This document shows positions 8,377 through 15,528 of a stretch of DNA of 64,000 bases, one piece after another. The stretch's first letter is position 1, and the number at the start of each line of letters is the position of its first letter. Origin of the DNA: Luteibacter sp. UNCMF331Sha3.1 (GTDB lineage: Bacteria; Pseudomonadota; Gammaproteobacteria; Xanthomonadales; Rhodanobacteraceae); assembly GCF_900109915.1 (NCBI RefSeq), contig NZ_FOBU01000004.1:62001-126000 (forward strand), in the 5' to 3' direction. The position numbers were made by a program, and so were the translations under genes. The notes beneath the pieces are model-generated. The model was not told the DNA's origin. It searched no databases and saw nothing but the letters and a program-made list of their open reading frames with translations.

Positions 8377-8904
8377 ATGACACAACACACCGCCATTGCA
8401 TGGATCAAGGGTTCGACGGACGGCGAGCGCGAAGCCAGGAATCTGGCGAAGCTCTATCCCAAGAACGCGAAGCTCGTCGGCGACACGTCCGCCCTGACGG
8501 AGGATCACTTCAGAGCGTACGCGAGCGTGATCGTCGTCGGCCATCGAAGCGAGCTCAAGAGCCAGAAGATCGTCGATAGCGTACTGAATCCCCGGGCAGC
8601 CAGGTCGAAGTGCTGGATCGTCCTGGCATGCTGTGAAACCGCCAAGGCGGAGGGGACCAAGGGGACGCTCGAGGACCGCGAGCTCTGGGACCCGGCCGAT
8701 AAGCTGGCTCACGATCTCAAGCTGAGGGTCTCGGGGACGACCAGAGACCTGACGTTCGACGAGGTCGGGAAAGGGTACGCGTTCGCACTTGCTCTCGGTG
8801 AATGGCTGATCCGGTCGAATCCCTCCGATCGCCCCGGTCTGTGGAAGGACATCGATCCAGGCGACGACGTCGACTTCATCACCAGGGGGCTGCAGAACCT
8901 CTGA
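8377..8904 (+). CDS. Hypothetical protein with caspase-like His/Cys arrangement
   Basis: The 175-residue protein has no signal peptide or membrane span. A hydrophobic strand ends in VIVVGHRSE (His56), and a second ends in WIVLACCETAKAEG (Cys85, Cys86). These are followed by a helix and strand reading DKLAHDLKLRVSGTT. A strand-His, strand-Cys order followed by an alpha/beta unit is the plan of the caspase-like superfamily (CHAT, C80 and related peptidases). The assignment rests on pattern only. The ATG has AAGGAG upstream. It lies 75 bp after the frameshifted gene and may share its promoter. Confidence 0.5.
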   Translation: MTQHTAIAWIKGSTDGEREARNLAKLYPKNAKLVGDTSALTEDHFRAYASVIVVGHRSELKSQKIVDSVLNPRAARSKCWIVLACCETAKAEGTKGTLEDRELWDPADKLAHDLKLRVSGTTRDLTFDEVGKGYAFALALGEWLIRSNPSDRPGLWKDIDPGDDVDFITRGLQNL

Positions 8905-8907
8905 ACG

Positions 8908-9405
8908 CTAACCCCGGAGGCTCGTACGGCACAGCGCGACGAATGCGGAGAAGCCTATCAACACCGTGGCAAGCAGCCGCCGCCTCGGCAATGCGTCGAT
9001 GCGGCGGCTGCTTCGCAGCGCGATCCGGTAGATGCTCGACACCGCCGTCCGCCTGGTCGATCGTGGCTGCGGCCCGCCGCTTCTCACCTTCGCGATCACC
9101 CGATATCCCCGCTTCCTTATCGTCGCGATGTACCGCGGCCTCTTCGCATCGTCGCCAAGCGCCTTGCGGATCAGCGCGATCGTCTTGTGCACCGGGTTGT
9201 CGCCGTAGAAGGTCCCGCGCCAGCAGTCGGTCAACAGTTGCTCCTTGTCGACGACCGCGCCCGCGGTACCTGCCAGGTAGGTCAGCACGTCGATGAGTTT
9301 CGGTTCGAGCACCTTGCGTTCGCCGGATCGTTCGACCGTCCTCAGCGAAGGCCGGACGGTCCAGTCGCCGATCGTAAACACTGCGGGAACATCGTTGCGT
9401 CCCAT
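8908..9405 (-). CDS. CadC/ToxR-like membrane-anchored winged-helix regulator
   Basis: From the ATG at 9405 the protein has 165 residues. Residues about 5-105 are an OmpR/PhoB-type winged helix: FTIGDWTVRPSLRTVER, EPKLIDVLTYLAGTAG, and the recognition part HKTIALIRKALGDD with the wing RYIATIRKRGYRVIA. One hydrophobic segment near the carboxy end (LLATVLIGFSAFVALC) would anchor it in the membrane. This is the ToxR/CadC layout, but almost nothing follows the span, so a periplasmic sensor domain is missing. Longer starts upstream are possible. It is convergent with the caspase-like gene and divergent from the response regulator. Confidence 0.7.
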   Translation of the reverse strand: MGRNDVPAVFTIGDWTVRPSLRTVERSGERKVLEPKLIDVLTYLAGTAGAVVDKEQLLTDCWRGTFYGDNPVHKTIALIRKALGDDAKRPRYIATIRKRGYRVIAKVRSGGPQPRSTRRTAVSSIYRIALRSSRRIDALPRRRLLATVLIGFSAFVALCRTSLRG

Positions 9406-9665
9406 AGGGTTCCATCCCTGCGCCGCGCAACCGCGGCGATAGCAGCCGGTCCGTGCCTGGGCGGAAATCGTCGACCGTAAGGTTTTCGGAAGGACGCCGC
9501 GGCACACGAGGCGCGAGGGTTCGGACACCTTCCATCACGGACGACTTCCATGCATGGCCAACCATTCGATGTCAGCCGGGCTTGCCGGATTGTGTCACAC
9601 GTTTTCGGCTGCCCGCAGCGCACGCCGCTGGTACGCGTGTGTCCTATCACGTGCGGGATACAGTC

Positions 9666-10295
9666 ATGACGGCCACGACGGTCGTACTCGCCGACACCCA
9701 TGGCCTGTTCCGCGATGGCCTGCGGGCCATGCTTTCGGCCGATGGCGCCTACGACGTGGTTGGCGGGAGCGACGACGGGCGGGCAACGGTGCAACTCGCG
9801 CTGCGTCATCGACCGGCGCTGGTGCTTCTCGATACGTTTCTCCGTGGGCTCGACGGGATCGAGGCGACACGCCGGATCGCCTCGCGTTTGCCGGAAACGC
9901 ATCTCGTCGTCGTCACGGCACGGCATGAGTCGCGCAAACACGACGAGGTCTTCGCGGCAGGCGCGCTTGGCTATGTGCTGAAGCAGAGCGGCTTCGACGT
10001 GTTGCGAAAGGGCATGCTCGCCGTGCTGCACGGCCGTCGCTTCGTCGACCCTCTCGTCGATGGCCTGTCGTCCGCGAATGGCGGGCGCTGTCAGGTGCTC
10101 AGCGGTCGCGAACGCGAGGTCGCCCAGCTCTTCGCCGAGGGGTATTCGACGCGACAGATCGCAGAGCGTCTTTGCATCAGCATGAAGACGGTCGGCACGC
10201 ACCGCGAGCACATCGTACGGAAGCTCGGCGTCCGCAACGTGGCAGGCATGACGCGCTACGCGGTGCGCGAAGGTCTGGTGTCGTCCGACGAATGA
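9666..10295 (+). CDS. NarL/FixJ-type response regulator with atypical receiver
   Basis: The 209-residue protein has a receiver domain (1-120) and a LuxR-type helix-turn-helix (about 142-195, SGREREVAQLFAEGYSTRQI and SMKTVGTHREHIVRKLGV). The phospho-acceptor Asp56 (VLLDTF), Thr84 and Lys106 are present. The usual second acidic residue of the Asp pair is Thr11 (LADTHGLF), and the normal P-G after the acceptor is R-G, so phosphorylation may be weak or absent. No histidine kinase gene is adjacent. It is the best candidate to bind the two shared operator blocks on either side of it, by position only. Confidence 0.85.
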   Translation: MTATTVVLADTHGLFRDGLRAMLSADGAYDVVGGSDDGRATVQLALRHRPALVLLDTFLRGLDGIEATRRIASRLPETHLVVVTARHESRKHDEVFAAGALGYVLKQSGFDVLRKGMLAVLHGRRFVDPLVDGLSSANGGRCQVLSGREREVAQLFAEGYSTRQIAERLCISMKTVGTHREHIVRKLGVRNVAGMTRYAVREGLVSSDE

Positions 10296-10300
10296 CTGCG

Positions 10301-10355
10301 CGGGCGAAGAATCAGCATTCGCCCGATGTTTGCCGGCGCACCGTGCGCGGATAGT
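10301..10355 (+). promoter_or_regulatory. Shared operator/promoter block, copy 2
   Basis: The perfect dyad CGGGCGAA-N9-TTCGCCCG spans 10301-10325. Bases 10305-10327 repeat the block at 7910-7932 with one mismatch, and GATAGT lies 22 bp downstream, exactly as in copy 1. It precedes the GH108 operon. Inverted repeats of this size fit a dimeric regulator. It could also form an RNA hairpin behind the response regulator gene, but no T-run follows. Confidence 0.6.
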
Positions 10356-10400
10356 GGCTCCACGCCGACGCACGACGCGTCGTACAGGGAGAGTACCGCG

Positions 10401-10961
10401 ATGGCCGATTTCCAGCGTTTCCTGCCGACGCTTCTCGCCTTCGAAGGTGGTTTCGTCGACGACCCCGTCGATCCCGGCGGCGCGACGAACAAGGGCATCA
10501 CGATGGGTACGTTCAGGCAGTACGCGCGGCGGATTCTCGGGATCGAACCCACGCTGGCGAACCTGAAGGCGCTGACCGATGCGCAGGCCGGGCGAATCTA
10601 CAAGCCGCTGTATTGGGATGCGATCCGCGGCGACGACATCGCGTTGCAGGAGCTCGCGAACATCGTCTTCGACTTCCAGGTGAACGCGGGAGCGAATGCC
10701 GCGAAGCTGTTGCAGAGAGTATTGAACGGCGAGGGCGTGCGACCGGCGATCACGGTGGATGGCCGCATCGGCAACGCCACGCTCGCCGCGCTTCGCGCGA
10801 GTGACGCGACGAAGGTGTACATGGCTTTCAAGCAGGGTCGCAAGGGTTACTACAACGATCTCGTCAGGCGAAACCCGAAGCTCCAGCGGTACCTGAAAGG
10901 CTGGATCAATCGCGTCGACGCATTCCCGGACCTTCCGCGGCCGGCATCGCAGGAGGCATGA
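10401..10961 (+). CDS. GH108-family muramidase (endolysin/TtsA-like)
   Basis: The 186-residue protein has the GH108 catalytic start LLAFEGGFVDDPVDPGG, with the catalytic glutamate at position 15, followed by ATNKGITMGTF. Its carboxy half carries the peptidoglycan-binding motif TVDGRIGNATLAAL. Members cleave the glycan of peptidoglycan. They act as phage endolysins and as secretion muramidases; TtsA of Salmonella Typhi, used for typhoid toxin export, is the known chromosomal example. There is no signal peptide, so access to the wall would need a holin-like route. No phage structural gene is nearby. The next gene begins 3 bp after its stop. Confidence 0.88.
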   Translation: MADFQRFLPTLLAFEGGFVDDPVDPGGATNKGITMGTFRQYARRILGIEPTLANLKALTDAQAGRIYKPLYWDAIRGDDIALQELANIVFDFQVNAGANAAKLLQRVLNGEGVRPAITVDGRIGNATLAALRASDATKVYMAFKQGRKGYYNDLVRRNPKLQRYLKGWINRVDAFPDLPRPASQEA

Positions 10962-10964
10962 CGC

Positions 10965-11510
10965 ATGGCGACGCAGACATCGCTGAACGATCTCATCGAA
11001 GCGCTGGCCGGCGCCGTCGTCGATGCGCAGGATCGCATCGAGCAACACCAGGTCGCGCAGCTCAGCCAGTATTTCGACGAAGACAACCGGCCCAAGAGCG
11101 TCGTGATCCGGATGCCTTCGATGCATCCGGCGGCGCAGCCGGGCGACGAGGACTTCTACCGCGCCCCCATCCTGCCACTGGTATCGACGAACCTGCTGCG
11201 CATCAAGGACGTCGAGATCCAGTTCGACGCCGACCTGGGCAGCCTCGTCGATCGGTCGGCCGCCGAGGGCGCGCCGGCGGATGCCCCGCAGCCGACGCGC
11301 GACTGGCGCGCCCATCCCGCCGCACCCAAACCGCGCATGCAGATCGACACGACCTTCGGCGCCACCGGGAAGCGCGCCGGTGCGGTGCACGTCGTGCTTC
11401 GCGTCGAAGCGTGCGAGCCGACCGAAGGCGCCGCGCGACTGATGAACCATCTGACCCAGGTGCAGGGGGTTTTCCACACATCCAGGGATGGCGACGACAC
11501 GCCGCCTTAA
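10965..11510 (+). CDS. DUF2589-like protein (first of two)
   Basis: The 181-residue protein opens MATQTSLNDLIEALAGAVVD, a helical start typical of DUF2589, and then has a strand-rich core. Near its end EGAARLMNHL parallels EGLARVMDIL in the following gene, so the two are probably distant paralogues. The start has AGGAGG at ideal spacing and the gene is tightly coupled to the GH108 gene. The function of DUF2589 is not known to me. No signal peptide is seen. Confidence 0.6.
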   Translation: MATQTSLNDLIEALAGAVVDAQDRIEQHQVAQLSQYFDEDNRPKSVVIRMPSMHPAAQPGDEDFYRAPILPLVSTNLLRIKDVEIQFDADLGSLVDRSAAEGAPADAPQPTRDWRAHPAAPKPRMQIDTTFGATGKRAGAVHVVLRVEACEPTEGAARLMNHLTQVQGVFHTSRDGDDTPP

Positions 11511-11564
11511 GGACCGCGAATGCATGCCGCATCCGCGCCACGCGACACGACAAGGAGAAACACC

Positions 11565-12251
11565 ATGGCCGACACCGGACTCGTAAGCATGTCAGACCAG
11601 TTCAAGGGATTGCCGATGGGCGATCTGATCGGCGGCCCATTGAGTGCCGCCTGCGACGCACAGATTAAGCTCGCGCAGGCGACTGCCGATTTCGTCAAGG
11701 TCGTCGGCTTCCTGCCGCCCGCTACGTCCACCGACCCCAATGCGGTCGGCGACACCCGCACCGCCTCGTTCCGGTTCAAGCGTCCCGTGGACGACCCGAG
11801 CGGCAACGGTGGCATTGCCGAAGAAGAGGTCGAACTCGAGGTACCGTTGCTGGCCATCGTAAAGGTGCCCAACCTCAGCATCGCCACGGTCGACGTCACG
11901 TTCGACATGAGCGTTTCGTCGTCCACGAGTTCGACGGAAACCGACGACAAGAAGGCCAATCTTTCGGCCACCGCGTCGGTCGGCTGGGGTGTGTTCTCCG
12001 CGAAGGTCACGGTGAGCGGTTCGGTCGCCACGCACAAGGAGAACACCCGCAAATCGGACAACTCGGCGAAGTACCACGTGTCCGTCCATGCGGAAGACAA
12101 CGGGATGCCGGAGGGACTGGCCCGTGTCATGGATATCCTGCAGACTGCCTGCGCGCCACGCCGCGTCGGTACGCTGGTGCCGGTGGCCGCCGATGGGGAT
12201 ACGCCAGCCAAAGCCGACGACAAGCCTGGCGATGGCGACGACAACGGTTGA
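11565..12251 (+). CDS. DUF2589 domain protein (second of two)
   Basis: The 228-residue protein has the DUF2589 hallmark DQFKGLPMGDLIGGPLSAAC near the amino end. A helix follows, then alternating strands such as LSIATVDVTFDMSVSSST and ATASVGWGVFSAKVTVSGSV. An acidic, proline- and aspartate-rich tail ends GDGDDNG. Such alternating strands suggest a beta-sandwich that could assemble or bind membranes, but this is inference. AAGGAG precedes the ATG. No export signal is seen. Confidence 0.75.
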   Translation: MADTGLVSMSDQFKGLPMGDLIGGPLSAACDAQIKLAQATADFVKVVGFLPPATSTDPNAVGDTRTASFRFKRPVDDPSGNGGIAEEEVELEVPLLAIVKVPNLSIATVDVTFDMSVSSSTSSTETDDKKANLSATASVGWGVFSAKVTVSGSVATHKENTRKSDNSAKYHVSVHAEDNGMPEGLARVMDILQTACAPRRVGTLVPVAADGDTPAKADDKPGDGDDNG

Positions 12252-12303
12252 TGGGCCTTCACCGTCGCGGCGCCATGGCGCCGCGACACCAGGGAGCGAC
12301 GGG

Positions 12304-12564
12304 ATGTTCGATCTGACCGACGTGAAGTTCGTGAAGCGCATCGTGGTCGGAAGCGACCATCCGAACCAGATGAAAACCGACGAGCAGGTGAATCAGGCCA
12401 ACGACCTGTTGAATCGCTGCCTCACCGATTCGCCGCGCGGGACGATCCTCGGCATCGAGAAGAGTTTCACCTTACTGCAGGTCGGCGAGCATCAGGTCGT
12501 GCTGCAGTGGCTCTGCTACCACGTCGGGTTTCCGCGCAAGCCGGCATGGTTGCAGGACGCCTAG
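12304..12564 (+). CDS. Small hypothetical protein
   Basis: The 86-residue protein begins MFDLTDVKFVKRIVVGSDHP and ends RKPAWLQDA. It has no signal peptide or membrane span and is predicted alpha/beta. I do not recognise a family. AGGGAG lies upstream, and the next gene starts 8 bp after its stop with its Shine-Dalgarno sequence overlapping that stop, so it belongs to the GH108-DUF2589 operon. Confidence 0.7.
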   Translation: MFDLTDVKFVKRIVVGSDHPNQMKTDEQVNQANDLLNRCLTDSPRGTILGIEKSFTLLQVGEHQVVLQWLCYHVGFPRKPAWLQDA

Positions 12565-12572
12565 GAGGCGAC

Positions 12573-12869
12573 ATGGCCGGTATCGCGCTCGATGCGTTTC
12601 TGCTTTCGATCGGCGCGGCGGTTTGCAACGACCGGCGCGGAGCACGCGCCTCGGTCACCATCGAGTTCGAAGGCTGGCTGAGCTACCGGCGGTTCGGCCG
12701 CGCGGAGCCACGCCTTGTGATTCGCATCGGCAGGCCATGGATTCGCACGTTCCTGCGGCCCGCCTGCCGGCGCATCAAGGTGTCCTGCGACGCGTTCGGA
12801 AACGGGCTGCCTCGGCTCGAAATCGACGGGCGGCTCATCGAGCTTCCCGATCGAGGGGCAGCGACATGA
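12573..12869 (+). CDS. Small basic hypothetical protein
   Basis: The 98-residue protein is arginine-rich (about 16 Arg) and contains SVTIEFEGWLSYRRFG and LVIRIGRPWIRTFLRP. It is not recognised. The AGGAGG ribosome site overlaps the previous stop codon, and its own stop overlaps the next start (ATGA), so it is translationally coupled on both sides within the operon. Confidence 0.7.
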   Translation: MAGIALDAFLLSIGAAVCNDRRGARASVTIEFEGWLSYRRFGRAEPRLVIRIGRPWIRTFLRPACRRIKVSCDAFGNGLPRLEIDGRLIELPDRGAAT

Positions 12870-13033
12870 CCAGACTCACGGAACTCGACGTTCCACCCAC
12901 GTGGGAAGCGACGGTGATCGAGGCATTCGGCGGGGCGCCGCCGGTGTCTGGCCGTGCGATGCGCGTCGGCGTGGCGTTCGCACTCGTCGCCCTCTGGCTG
13001 GCCGCCGCCGGGGCATGGCTGATATTTCATTGA
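12866..13033 (+). CDS. Small single-span membrane protein
   Basis: The 55-residue protein has about 30 polar residues, then one hydrophobic segment near the carboxy end (MRVGVAFALVALWLAAAGAW) and a short IFH tail. Its size and topology resemble small tail-anchored or holin-like proteins, but the sequence matches no family I know. Coupling to the upstream gene by ATGA and membership of an operon with a signal-less muramidase make a helper role in membrane passage conceivable. Confidence 0.65.
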   Translation: MTRLTELDVPPTWEATVIEAFGGAPPVSGRAMRVGVAFALVALWLAAAGAWLIFH

Positions 13034-13052
13034 CGACCGATGGAGCTACCGC

Positions 13053-13439
13053 ATGAAACACAAGACAGGGAAGTTTGTCGGCATGGTGCTGTTCGTGCTC
13101 GCGTCGGCCTCGACGCACGCGGGTACGCCCGAACAGGGCGCATTGAGGGGAACGTTGCGACTGGAGGGGCGACTCGTCGGCGTCGACGCTACCTTCGATG
13201 CACGGCGTGCCGACATGCATTTCGCCGAGCCGTTCGCGTGCCGGGTGCAAGCCGACCGCGTCGCCACGACGGATGGCGAGCGGCGCTACCGCTTGGGCAT
13301 GTCGAACAATGGCGGTCGTTTCTGCGATCGCCTGAGGGGGGAAGAAGTGTCGCTGACCGGCGAGGAGCCGAACCTGTTCCTCCGTGTCGTCTCGCCGACG
13401 GGCGTCTGGTCCGGCCCGGTGTATCTCGTGGATCACTGA
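13053..13439 (+). CDS. Secreted hypothetical protein
   Basis: The 128-residue protein has a signal peptide, MKHKTGKFVGMVLFVLASAS followed by THAG, predicted to be cleaved after residue 22. The mature part is strand-rich with two cysteines (FACRV and RFCDR) that could form a disulfide. No family is recognised. It starts 19 bp after the small membrane protein and is probably the last gene of the operon. A weak hairpin GGGCCC-ACGGAA-GGGCCC followed by TTT lies at 13478-13498. Confidence 0.7.
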   Translation: MKHKTGKFVGMVLFVLASASTHAGTPEQGALRGTLRLEGRLVGVDATFDARRADMHFAEPFACRVQADRVATTDGERRYRLGMSNNGGRFCDRLRGEEVSLTGEEPNLFLRVVSPTGVWSGPVYLVDH

Positions 13440-13658
13440 GGTCGGCCCGGGTCCGTTCACATGGATGAAGTCTCGGGGCCCACGGAAGGGCCCTTTCGTT
13501 CGGCTCCGTCCAAGCTATGCGCGGATTCGGCAGGCACCCCTACGTGACCGCGGCTATGCGGGAAAGTGGCGGTATCGCCCATGGATCCGCCATGGACGAA
13601 ACCAGGATCCGGCGCAGCAAGACACCGGACCTGCCACATCACACAGGAGTAAACCATC

Positions 13659-14102
13659 ATGCGTAACCATCACCGTCTGCTGCTCGCCACGGCCATCACT
13701 CTCTCGCTCGGCATGGGCGCGGCACATGCGCAGACCGCCGTCACGGGCCTGGGTCAGTCGTCGCCGAACGCTACCGACGTCAGCACGAACCCGGCGTACC
13801 ACGTGTACAAGTTCCGGAAGGGCAGCATGACCTACATCCAGGTCAACGATGCCTTCGGCAACGTGCGCGGTGCGTTTTCGCGCACCATGACCGGCGACCA
13901 CTATGGCATGCCGGTCGGTTCGGACGCGACGAACGCGGCCACCGATATCGAAACGCTGCCGGCGCCGGCCAGCACGGCGTACACCGTGGTCTATCAGGAC
14001 GGAGCCACCGTGATCGCCGTCGCACCGCAGTCGGACGGCACCATGCGCCTGATGGCCGCGCCAGTGGAGTGCAAGAACCCGGTGGAGTGCACCAGCCGGT
14101 AA
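13659..14102 (+). CDS. Secreted hypothetical protein
   Basis: The 147-residue protein has a clear signal peptide (LLLATAITLSLGMGAAHAQ). The mature part reads GSMTYIQVNDAFGNVRGAFS and ends with CKNPVECTSR, where two cysteines may pair. AGGAG precedes the ATG. It resembles small periplasmic proteins that are common and unnamed in Rhodanobacteraceae. It is separated by 219 bp from the preceding operon, so it is probably transcribed on its own. Confidence 0.75.
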   Translation: MRNHHRLLLATAITLSLGMGAAHAQTAVTGLGQSSPNATDVSTNPAYHVYKFRKGSMTYIQVNDAFGNVRGAFSRTMTGDHYGMPVGSDATNAATDIETLPAPASTAYTVVYQDGATVIAVAPQSDGTMRLMAAPVECKNPVECTSR

Positions 14103-14146
14103 GGCATCGGCACGAAGGGGTCGCAGGCAGGCGACGTACTTACGGG

Positions 14147-15097
14147 TCAGTGGCGATGGAGCCCCGCGGGCAGGTTCTGCGCGAGCAGCACCTGCCTTGC
14201 GGCGGCCTGGCGCCGCGCCACGCGCACGCCGAACAGCAGGGACGTGGATAGCGCGAAGGCCAGCACCGTCTGCGCCTGCACCATCGCGGGATCCTGCAGG
14301 GTGAACGAGGTGGACGCCATCGCGATGCTTGCCATCAGACCGCCGAGCGAGGTGCCGTGCCAGCCATGACGCACCGTGAGCGCCACGACCGGCAGGGCCA
14401 TGGCGATGCGCACGACCTGAAGGGTGGTGCCCTCCACCTGTGACGCGATACCCAGCAGGAGCGCGAGCGACGGCACCACGACCAGCGCCAGTTCGCGCGC
14501 GAGCGGGCTGTGGCGAACGGCGGCCCAGGTGACGACACCCTTCGGCTGCGACGCGAGACGCTCGCGCAGGGCGAGGATCGTGGGCGTCAGCGTGAGCGCG
14601 CCGAGGTACAGTCCGAGGAACCACGCGAGAAAGATCTGCGCCGTGACGGACGGCACCGGCGAACCGTCGCCCATGACGATGAAGGAAAAGACGACCGAGT
14701 TCTCGGTGGCGTTCATCGCCGCGCACAGCAGCGTGGCCAGCACGATCATCCCGATGTTCACCTCGCCGCCGGCGCGTACGATCGGAAAGCGCGACTGCAG
14801 CAAGGCGACGATCGGCATGCAGAAGACGATGGGCGGAACGACGCTCGCGACGGCCCACGGGAGCCCGTAATCGGAGAGGTGCAGGAAAGCGGTTTCGGCG
14901 ATGGGCAGGGCTTCGCCGATGGCGAGGGCCGGCCAGAACCTGCGGGGTACGAGCAGCAGGCACGCCATGCGCAGCCCGGCCGTGAGCATCCAGTGCGAGA
15001 ACGAAAAATAGCGGGTCAGCTCGTAGCACGCCGCATAGGCGCCCGCGACGGCAACGTAACGTCCCCACACCAACGGATCCCTGTTCTTTCCGCCCAC
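14147..15097 (-). CDS. MASE1-like integral membrane protein without an output domain
   Basis: The protein has about eight hydrophobic segments and conserved MASE1-type stretches (RFWPALAIGEALPIAETAFL, TLLCAAMNATENSVVFSFIV). MASE1 is a membrane sensor module usually followed by GGDEF, EAL or kinase domains, but here the chain ends shortly after the last span (316 residues). The GTG at 15097 is preferred because GGGGGA lies just upstream. An ATG at 15163 would add 22 residues without a ribosome site. The ligand is unknown. Confidence 0.62.
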   Translation of the reverse strand: MGGKNRDPLVWGRYVAVAGAYAACYELTRYFSFSHWMLTAGLRMACLLLVPRRFWPALAIGEALPIAETAFLHLSDYGLPWAVASVVPPIVFCMPIVALLQSRFPIVRAGGEVNIGMIVLATLLCAAMNATENSVVFSFIVMGDGSPVPSVTAQIFLAWFLGLYLGALTLTPTILALRERLASQPKGVVTWAAVRHSPLARELALVVVPSLALLLGIASQVEGTTLQVVRIAMALPVVALTVRHGWHGTSLGGLMASIAMASTSFTLQDPAMVQAQTVLAFALSTSLLFGVRVARRQAAARQVLLAQNLPAGLHRH

Positions 15098-15528
15098 GAT
15101 GTTCCCCCTGAGGTGTCTCGCATTTCCTGGAACGTTGGGCCGGTCGATGATCAGGCGCATCATCGGCGGCGGTTGGTTGGCGGCGCCCGGATTCCCTCAC
15201 CCGTAGCGCGATGTGAGGTTAGTTTGAAGGTATATCGGCCGGTTAGCCATGGATTGGACACGCTTTTGAAGTATTTGCCGATTAAGGGCCCCGTTTTTTT
15301 CCCAGTGCCCGCCTGCATTTGCTTCCTCCCGCCACTCGGCCGAGGGCTCGCAAGAAGCTGCGATGCCATCGTCGCCGCCCGGGCTTTCGCCCACCCTTCG
15401 CCGTGGCGAGCCGCACACGGGGATCGGCAGGCCCGATGGCGTATTGGCAAGCCCGACGGAACGGCGTAAGCAACAGCCATCGGGATTGCGACACAGGCCA
15501 CGCCCGGGCCTCGAGCGGAGAGGTCATC
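15098..15528. other. 431-bp gap without a recognisable gene, with a 9-bp inverted repeat
   Basis: No credible coding region is seen. The gap separates two divergent genes and probably holds both promoters. CCCGATGGC at 15432-15440 and GCCATCGGG at 15476-15484 form a perfect 9-bp inverted repeat about 45 bp before the start at 15529. It could be an operator or a leader hairpin. Confidence 0.5.

Noticed and set aside
10401-10961. Prophage interpretation of the GH108 gene
   Set aside because: No capsid, tail, portal, terminase, integrase or repressor gene is present within the window, and the neighbouring families are not known phage structural proteins.
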